DNA of 10,394 nucleotides. Origin: an uncultured Ruminococcus sp. (GTDB taxonomy: Bacteria; Bacillota; Clostridia; Oscillospirales; Acutalibacteraceae). The DNA lies in the NCBI GenBank assembly GCA_902803035.1, contig CADCON010000177.1, positions 1 to 10,394 of the forward strand, in the 5' to 3' direction. A program made the translations under genes and the position numbers. This document shows, piece by piece, positions 5,931 through 10,394 of the stretch (positions are counted from its first letter, which is position 1; each line of letters begins with the position of its first letter). Under the pieces are notes generated by a model. That model was not told the origin of the DNA. It worked only from the letters and a program-made list of their open reading frames with translations, and ran no database searches.

Positions 5931-6512
5931 ATGGACGAATTAAAAATTGTGCGATCCTCTGAGAAATACGCGGCATCCTACTGCGAAACATTCGACGAGG
6001 TGGCGAAAGAGGGCAAATTCCTTTCCATTTCCGGCGGCTATCCGCTGGAGGACATAATCCGGTTCATCAGGGGATGCCGTGACTGCGGCTACCCGCAGTT
6101 TCTGCTGATTGCGCCCGACGACAGGGCGGTCGGCTGGTGCGACATCGTCCGCCGGTGCGATGAGCCGGACGACGTAGGCTTTCTCGGCGTGGGAATTGCC
6201 GCGCGTTACAGGGGCATGGGCTGGGGTGCCCGGCTGATGACCGCAACGATCGACGACGCCAGAAAGCGCGGCTTCAATGAAATCCGCCTTGAAGTGCGCG
6301 CTTCCAATTACAATGCGATACGCACTTACACCCGCCTGGGATTTGTCAAAATCGCCTATCAAACGGACGGGGTTGTGACGGACGGCGTCGCCGAGGATAT
6401 CTGGGTGATGAGTTTATATTCCCGCCGCGTCCGCAGCGAAGGCTTTGACCGGGAGACATTTTTCAGGCGATTTCCAAAGACGGAATTTGTTTTCAGAAAA
6501 AGCGTCAAATGA
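5931..6512 (+). CDS. GNAT family N-acetyltransferase
   Basis: The 193-residue product is a GCN5-related acetyltransferase of unknown substrate. The acetyl-CoA motif is RYRGMGWGARLMTATIDDAR (RGMGWG fits Q/RxxGxG/A), preceded by the strand DVGFLGVGIA and followed by EIRLEVRASNYNAIRTYTRLGF, the typical motif B with Asn and Tyr residues. I choose the ATG at 5931, 2 bases after the scfB stop, because the protein then begins cleanly with MDELKIVRSSE; an upstream in-frame ATG at 5889 would add 14 residues coded inside scfB. There is no strong ribosome binding site, so translation probably depends on coupling to scfB. A role in modifying the SCIFF peptide is possible but unsupported beyond position; ordinary small-molecule or protein acetylation is equally likely. 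The C-terminal extension (about 160-193) is basic and aromatic, without a recognised motif. Confidence 0.9.
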   Translation: MDELKIVRSSEKYAASYCETFDEVAKEGKFLSISGGYPLEDIIRFIRGCRDCGYPQFLLIAPDDRAVGWCDIVRRCDEPDDVGFLGVGIAARYRGMGWGARLMTATIDDARKRGFNEIRLEVRASNYNAIRTYTRLGFVKIAYQTDGVVTDGVAEDIWVMSLYSRRVRSEGFDRETFFRRFPKTEFVFRKSVK

Positions 6513-6561
6513 CAACTTACGGGCTGCGAAGCGATTGAATAGAGTGAAGCTATTTGACGCT
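6501..6561. repeat. Inverted repeat at the GNAT 3' end
   Basis: AGCGTCAAAT (6501-6510) and ATTTGACGCT (6552-6561) are perfect 10-base inverted arms around a 41-base interior. The left arm is made of the last GNAT codons. No T run follows the right arm, so it is not a standard terminator. It may be an RNA 3' structure or the edge of an interspersed repeat. Confidence 0.55.
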
Positions 6562-6635
6562 CCACAACGCCACTCGTCATCCCGCCAATTGGTTGGCACG
6601 GCTGACGTGCCACACTCTTCCGCAAAGGGGGCCAT
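6562..6635. repeat. Repeat-like intergenic stretch with a palindrome and hairpin before the reductase gene
   Basis: This stretch includes the palindrome CCAATTGG (6585-6592) and the hairpin TGGCACG-GCTGA-CGTGCCA (6594-6612), followed by CACTCTTCCGCAAAGGGGG. The order (CTCGTCATCC, hairpin, CTTCC, CAAAGGGGG) recalls degenerate copies of the CTCATCCG...CTTCCCC..GGGGAAGG intergenic repeats common in Ruminococcaceae genomes. The AAAGGGGG at its end (6624-6631) serves as ribosome binding site for the next gene. Membership in a repeat family is recalled, not shown by copies in this window. Confidence 0.35.
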
Positions 6636-6638
6636 TTG

Positions 6639-7373
6639 ATGAAACCGACCGTGCTTGTGACGGGGGCTTCAAGGGGAATAGGGCTGGCAACCGCGCGGTT
6701 GTTCGCGGCTGAGGGACACCCGGTTGTCATCAATTACAACTGCAGCCGGGACCCGGCTTTTGAAGCGGCGCGTGAGATCAACGCGGCAGGCGGCATAGCG
6801 ATGGCTGTCAGGGCGGATGTTTCCCGTCCCGAAGAGGTCGCCGCCATGTTCGACGCCGTTTCGGAACAGCTCGGCGGCGTGGACATTCTGGTGAATAACG
6901 CGGCAGTCGCCCGCCAGTCCCTTTTCACTGACATCGCTTACGACGAATGGCGGAATACCTTCGCCGTCAACGTGGACGGAATGTTTCTCTGCTGCCGTGC
7001 GGCTCTTCCGCATATGCTGCGGCAGCACCGGGGCAGTATCGTCAACCTTTCCTCCATGTGGGGACAGGCCGGCGCTTCGTGCGAGGTGCTGTATTCCGCG
7101 ACCAAAGCGGCTGTCATAGGCCTGACAAAGGCACTGGCGCAGGAAGTAGGCCCTTCCGGCGTCAGGGTCAACTGTGTCGCGCCGGGGGTCATCGACACAG
7201 AGATGAACGCGCATCTGAGCGAGGACGATCTGCGGCAGCTTGCCGAAAATACGCCCCTCATGCGTCTTGGCACTCCCGAAGAAGCCGCGCGCGCGGTTTA
7301 TTTTCTCGCGTCGGAGGACGCTTCCTTCATTACCGGACAGGTTCTTTGCCCGAATGGCGGATACATCACCTGA
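6639..7373 (+). CDS. ymfI: Short-chain dehydrogenase/reductase, YmfI-like (EF-P 5-aminopentanone reductase family)
   Basis: The 244-residue protein is a classical SDR. It has the nucleotide motif TGASRGIG (8-15), NNAA (86-89), Asn111, and a catalytic Ser139-Tyr152-Lys156 set (YSATK), plus NGG near the C-terminus. The overall layout resembles FabG, a 3-oxoacyl-ACP reductase. The segment SSMWGQAGASCEVLYSATKAA is closer to Bacillus YmfI (WG..GASCEVLYS), which reduces 5-aminopentanone on elongation factor P. No fatty acid genes surround it, which favours the YmfI reading, but substrate cannot be decided from the sequence alone. ATG 6639 is chosen over the TTG three bases earlier because AAAGGGGG (6624-6631) sits 7 bases upstream. 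No promoter is evident before it, so readthrough from scfB-GNAT is possible. Confidence 0.85.
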   Translation: MKPTVLVTGASRGIGLATARLFAAEGHPVVINYNCSRDPAFEAAREINAAGGIAMAVRADVSRPEEVAAMFDAVSEQLGGVDILVNNAAVARQSLFTDIAYDEWRNTFAVNVDGMFLCCRAALPHMLRQHRGSIVNLSSMWGQAGASCEVLYSATKAAVIGLTKALAQEVGPSGVRVNCVAPGVIDTEMNAHLSEDDLRQLAENTPLMRLGTPEEAARAVYFLASEDASFITGQVLCPNGGYIT

Positions 7374-7383
7374 CGTGGTATTC

Positions 7384-7413
7384 TTGTCAACGACTGTTTT
7401 GCATCATCATAAA
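7384..7413 (+). promoter_or_regulatory. Possible promoter of the polysaccharide deacetylase gene
   Basis: TTGTCA (7384-7389, one mismatch to consensus) and CATAAA (7408-7413, two mismatches) are 18 bases apart in the short gap after the reductase. The signal is modest; transcription from upstream is an alternative. Confidence 0.4.
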
Positions 7414-7456
7414 ATCATTGCACTGATTCATTCAGCGCCTGTCCGGAGGGATTGAT

Positions 7457-8440
7457 TTGATTAAGAAGCTTGTATGGCTATTGGCGGTTGCCGCGTTTGC
7501 CATGGCGGGATTTGTTTTTTGCGGGATTTATTATGCCGGAGATGTTTCGGCTTCTGCCGGCGAAGCGGCGTCTGTCCATTCATCATCGGCGGCTGAAGCG
7601 GCCGGCAGGATGGAACGGCTCTGCTGCGGAGTGGTTTCCGGGTCGGATATTTCCATGGAAAAATCAGCCTTCCACACGGACTTTGTCCCCCGTGAGCCGG
7701 AATACGTCGGGCGTTTCCGCAATTATGACGGTCCCAAGGCTGATTTTGTACCGGTTCTGATGTATCATTTCTTCTATGACGCCGAAACGGACGTTCCGAA
7801 AAAGGGAAGCAACAGCCATTCCATACAATCGGTGAGGGCGCAGCTTCAATGGCTGTGGGAAAACGGGTATGTCACACTCAGCATGGACGAGCTTTACGAA
7901 TGGCTTAACGGGAATATAGATGTCCCCGCCAAGTGTATCGTGATGACTTCAGATGACGGTCAGGAGAATTTCTTTGAACTGCTTCAGCCGGAACTGCACA
8001 AGTATGGATTCATCGCCACGTCCTTTGTCATCACGAGCTGGAGAAAGAATCTTCCCTATAAGCTCACGCTGCCGAATATTGAGCTTCATTCGCACACTCA
8101 CAATATGCACCGTGGAACTGTCGCGCAGGGCGGAATTCCCGACAACCGCGGAATGATGCAGGGCGTTTCGGTGGAATACGGGGTGAAAGACCTGAAGAAA
8201 TCTTCGGAAAAACTCAATGGCTCCAGGTATTTTGCCTATCCGTACGGTACCTATGGCGGAAATTCAAAGGAAATTCTCAGGCAGGCGGGATTCCGTCTGG
8301 CATTCACCACCACGTCAGGATATGTCCGGAGAGGGGATGATCCGCTTCAGCTCTGCCGCAGGAGAATAAGCGGTTCGCTTTCTCCTGTGAGATTAAGTTA
8401 TCTTGTCAACTATTCTCTGGTCTCAAAAAAATATGAATAA
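7457..8440 (+). CDS. Secreted or membrane-anchored polysaccharide deacetylase (NodB/CE4 type)
   Basis: The 327-residue protein starts at a TTG (7457) 6 bases after a strong GGAGGG site (7445-7450). Residues 5-27 form one hydrophobic segment after Lys3-Lys4, so it is exported and either cleaved after the segment or anchored. A low-complexity Ser/Ala linker (31-52) precedes the domain, which opens at FVPVLMYHFFYD (97-108). CE4 motifs follow: MTSDDG (163-168; Asp166-Asp167), HSHTH (211-215, the metal-binding HSxxH) and RYFAYPYG (257-264). The usual phenylalanine before the Asp pair is serine. Such enzymes remove acetyl groups from peptidoglycan, chitin-like or exopolysaccharide N-acetylglucosamine; substrate cannot be told here. 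The LMYH opening is common in the clostridial cell-wall group. It ends 5 bases before a strong terminator. Confidence 0.9.
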   Translation: MIKKLVWLLAVAAFAMAGFVFCGIYYAGDVSASAGEAASVHSSSAAEAAGRMERLCCGVVSGSDISMEKSAFHTDFVPREPEYVGRFRNYDGPKADFVPVLMYHFFYDAETDVPKKGSNSHSIQSVRAQLQWLWENGYVTLSMDELYEWLNGNIDVPAKCIVMTSDDGQENFFELLQPELHKYGFIATSFVITSWRKNLPYKLTLPNIELHSHTHNMHRGTVAQGGIPDNRGMMQGVSVEYGVKDLKKSSEKLNGSRYFAYPYGTYGGNSKEILRQAGFRLAFTTTSGYVRRGDDPLQLCRRRISGSLSPVRLSYLVNYSLVSKKYE

Positions 8441-8445
8441 AAAAC

Positions 8446-8491
8446 ACGCGGAAAGATTGATTTCTACACAATCTTTCCGCGTTATTTATTG
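8446..8491 (+). terminator. Intrinsic terminator after the deacetylase gene
   Basis: A perfect 14-bp stem, ACGCGGAAAGATTG (8446-8459) with CAATCTTTCCGCGT (8469-8482), encloses a 9-base loop and is followed by TATTTATT. AAAAAA-rich sequence on the left side (8437-8444) gives a T run in the reverse direction too, so it may work both ways. Confidence 0.92.
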
Positions 8492-8675
8492 TTCATCCGG
8501 GCAGCTTTCCGGGAAGAGGCGTCATTGCGCAGCGCGGGGGATCATCTGCCACAGGCGGCGGTATTCGTGGGCAATGACGCGAGGATACCAACGCCCGGCG
8601 ACTGGATTTATTGGAGAAGAGGAGCCGGAAGAGGACGCCGCACGCCCCGCCTGTAAAAAATTTACAACTCAGAGG
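8483..8675. other. Intergenic stretch without a gene, holding a long inverted repeat
   Basis: No plausible gene is seen between the terminator and the promoter of the branching enzyme gene. It does contain perfect 10-base inverted arms, GCGTCATTGC (8519-8528) and GCAATGACGC (8571-8580), around 42 bases. The GTCATTGCG arm resembles the ends of short dispersed palindromic elements found in many bacteria. No protein remnant was recognised on either strand. Confidence 0.6.
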
Positions 8676-8709
8676 TTGACAAATCGGGCTTTTTGGCTCA
8701 TGATATATT
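8676..8709 (+). promoter_or_regulatory. Promoter of the glycogen branching enzyme gene
   Basis: A perfect -35 TTGACA (8676-8681) is followed at 17 bases by CATGAT (8699-8704, four of six -10 matches). A better -10-like TATATT (8704-8709) lies at 22 bases, too far for usual spacing. A start around 8711-8716 would leave a leader of about 35-40 bases. Confidence 0.6.
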
Positions 8710-8749
8710 ATAGATAAGTATGTAAAAATAACATCGCGGTGATATTGCT

Positions 8750-10394
8750 ATGAGAAACCTGAAATACGAATTCACCCGCGTGGGAAGGCGGCTGCTCGAT
8801 GCGTTCTATTCGGGCAGGATGCTGGTCGCCCACCAACATCTCGGGGCGCATTTTTCCCTTGAGGACGGGGTGCAGGGCGTGAGATTCACCCTTTATGCCC
8901 CCTATGCCGTGAAAATCGCGGTCATCGGCGACTTCAACGGGTGGAATGAAAACGCGCACACGATGAGCAAAATTGACAATCTCGGAATGTATTCGGTCTT
9001 TGTCCCCGGAGCGGTTCAGGGACAGCTTTATAAATACCGCGTCTGGCAGGTCAACGGCGCGGTCTGCGACAAGGCGGACCCCTACGCCCGGATGGGGCAG
9101 CGCAGGCCTTACAATTCCTCGGTCATCATGGAGGCAGACAATTTCTCCTTCACCGACGGCGAATGGATGCGTACCCGCTCCCGCTGCTTTGAGAAGCCGC
9201 TGAATATCTACGAGGTACACCTCGGCGCATGGTGCCGCAAGCCCGGTTCCAGTACGGAGCAGAGCTGGCACACCTACGATGAAATCGCAGAGCGGCTGGC
9301 GGATTACGCCCTCGAAAAGGGCTTTACCCACATTGAATTCATGCCGCTCACCGAACACCCCTTCGACGGCTCATGGGGCTACCACGTCAGCGGAATGTTT
9401 GCCGCCACTTCCCGCTACGGCTCCCCGCAGCAGCTCATGAAAATGATCGATATCTGCCACAACAAGGGGATCGGCGTCATTCTCGACTTCGTAATGGTGC
9501 ATTTTGTCCGGGACAGCTTTGCCCTGGGCCGCTTCGACGGCACGCCCCTCTATGAATACCCCCTCGATTTCATGGCCAACAGCGAATGGGATTCCTACAA
9601 CTACGATTTTTACAAGGGTCATGTACAGAGCTTTCTTCTTTCCGCGGCGTATTTCTGGCTCAGCACCTACCACATCGACGGACTGCGGATCGACGCGGTC
9701 AGCAATATCATCTACTGGCAGGGGCAGAAGGAACGCGGCGTCAATCAGGGCGCGGTGGAATTCATGCGCCGGTTCAATGACGAGCTTCACGCGGTTTGTC
9801 CCGAAGTCATGATGATCGCGGAGGATTCCAGCTCCTATTACAACGTCACCTCCCGCTATGCCGACCACTGGCATCTGGGCTTTGACTACAAGTGGGACAT
9901 GGGCTGGATGAACGACACCCTGAAATATTTTGCCATAGATCCCTTCTTCCGACGCGGCAGCCACGAGAAAATCACCTTCTCGATGGATTATTACAACACC
10001 GAAAACTACCTTCTCCCCTTCTCCCATGACGAATCCTCCCACGGGAAGAAATCCATTCTTGGCAAGATGTGGGGCAGCACCGTGCAGAAATTCGCCCAGT
10101 GCCGCGCGCTTTACGTCTATATGTTCACGCATCCCGGCAAAAAGCTCAATTTCATGGGCAACGAATTCGCCCAGCTCGACGAATGGAAGATCACCGAGGA
10201 AATCCACTGGTACGAGCTTCAGAATGACTACAACGGCAAATTCGCCGCCTTCTTCCGCGAGATGAGCCAGATTTACCGCTGGTACCCGTCGCTCTGGGAA
10301 ATGGATTACAACGGCGTGGGCTTTGAATGGATCGACCGCACCGACGATTACAACAACATCTTCGCCTACATCCGGCGCGGTGGCGGGCAGGAGG
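8750..10394 (+). CDS. glgB: 1,4-alpha-glucan branching enzyme GlgB, 3' end cut by the window edge
   Basis: The first 548 codons are present with no stop; a full protein of roughly 620-650 residues is expected, so only part of the C-terminal beta domain is missing. GlgB cuts alpha-1,4-glucan chains and re-joins them as alpha-1,6 branches in glycogen. After a short N-terminal region comes a CBM48 domain (about 35-115, FTLYAPYAVKIAVIGDFNGWN), then the GH13 barrel: DFVMVHF (246-252), DGLRIDAVSN with the nucleophile Asp315, IAEDSS with the acid Glu358, and FSHDESSHGKKS with His426-Asp427. NFMGNEFAQLDEW follows. The start at 8750 has GGTGAT (8739-8744), which pairs with the 16S tail. Most family members read HDEVVHGK in the fourth block; here it is HDESSHGK. 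Other glycogen genes may lie downstream. A related GH13 glucan enzyme is the only serious alternative. Confidence 0.92.
   Translation, partial: MRNLKYEFTRVGRRLLDAFYSGRMLVAHQHLGAHFSLEDGVQGVRFTLYAPYAVKIAVIGDFNGWNENAHTMSKIDNLGMYSVFVPGAVQGQLYKYRVWQVNGAVCDKADPYARMGQRRPYNSSVIMEADNFSFTDGEWMRTRSRCFEKPLNIYEVHLGAWCRKPGSSTEQSWHTYDEIAERLADYALEKGFTHIEFMPLTEHPFDGSWGYHVSGMFAATSRYGSPQQLMKMIDICHNKGIGVILDFVMVHFVRDSFALGRFDGTPLYEYPLDFMANSEWDSYNYDFYKGHVQSFLLSAAYFWLSTYHIDGLRIDAVSNIIYWQGQKERGVNQGAVEFMRRFNDELHAVCPEVMMIAEDSSSYYNVTSRYADHWHLGFDYKWDMGWMNDTLKYFAIDPFFRRGSHEKITFSMDYYNTENYLLPFSHDESSHGKKSILGKMWGSTVQKFAQCRALYVYMFTHPGKKLNFMGNEFAQLDEWKITEEIHWYELQNDYNGKFAAFFREMSQIYRWYPSLWEMDYNGVGFEWIDRTDDYNNIFAYIRRGGGQE

Noticed and set aside
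4990..5991. - strand open frame of 333 codons opposite scfB
   Set aside because: Antisense shadow of a gene with full radical SAM and SPASM motifs.
8519..8580. CRISPR repeat or spacer unit
   Set aside because: Only one inverted repeat, no direct repeats at regular intervals and no cas genes in the window.
9371..10207. - strand open frame of 278 codons opposite glgB
   Set aside because: Antisense shadow of the GH13 barrel; no signals of its own.

Overview
The window looks like chromosomal DNA from a moderately GC-rich Gram-positive member of the Clostridia, most likely an Oscillospirales/Ruminococcaceae-type gut bacterium. This rests on the gene set rather than on any database match: a six-cysteine SCIFF peptide with its radical SAM maturase, next to a TIGR04086-type membrane protein, yajC and tgt. 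That block is a characteristic clostridial neighbourhood. The glycogen branching enzyme and the YmfI-like reductase also read as clostridial, and promoters are of sigma-A type with strong GGAGG-like ribosome binding sites. All coding sequences seen are on the + strand.

Left edge (1-329): no gene, but a divergent control region. On the - strand a strong promoter leads into a lysine riboswitch aptamer whose 3' end and target gene lie beyond the left edge. The rest is the leader of queA.

Queuosine block (330-3115): queA and tgt, two enzymes of queuosine tRNA modification. They are separated by a RelB/DinJ-YafQ type toxin-antitoxin pair with its own consensus promoter and a palindromic probable operator. 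The pair looks like an insertion into a housekeeping operon.

YajC-SCIFF block (3116-6512): yajC from its own promoter, then a long hairpin that looks like a terminator and also covers the ribosome binding site of the next gene, the TIGR04086-type membrane protein. A very strong promoter then drives the 47-residue SCIFF precursor (scfA). A second strong hairpin with a T run separates it from the maturase gene scfB, which would give much more peptide than enzyme. A GNAT acetyltransferase starts 2 bases after scfB and is probably co-translated. The peptide and maturase form the most notable system here: a ranthipeptide (radical SAM thioether RiPP). It is a known class, with poorly understood function.

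Right part (6513-10394): a repeat-like intergenic stretch, a YmfI/FabG-like short-chain reductase, a secreted or membrane-anchored polysaccharide deacetylase ending in a strong terminator, a 309-base gap carrying a second long inverted repeat and a promoter, and the first 548 codons of a glycogen branching enzyme cut by the window end.
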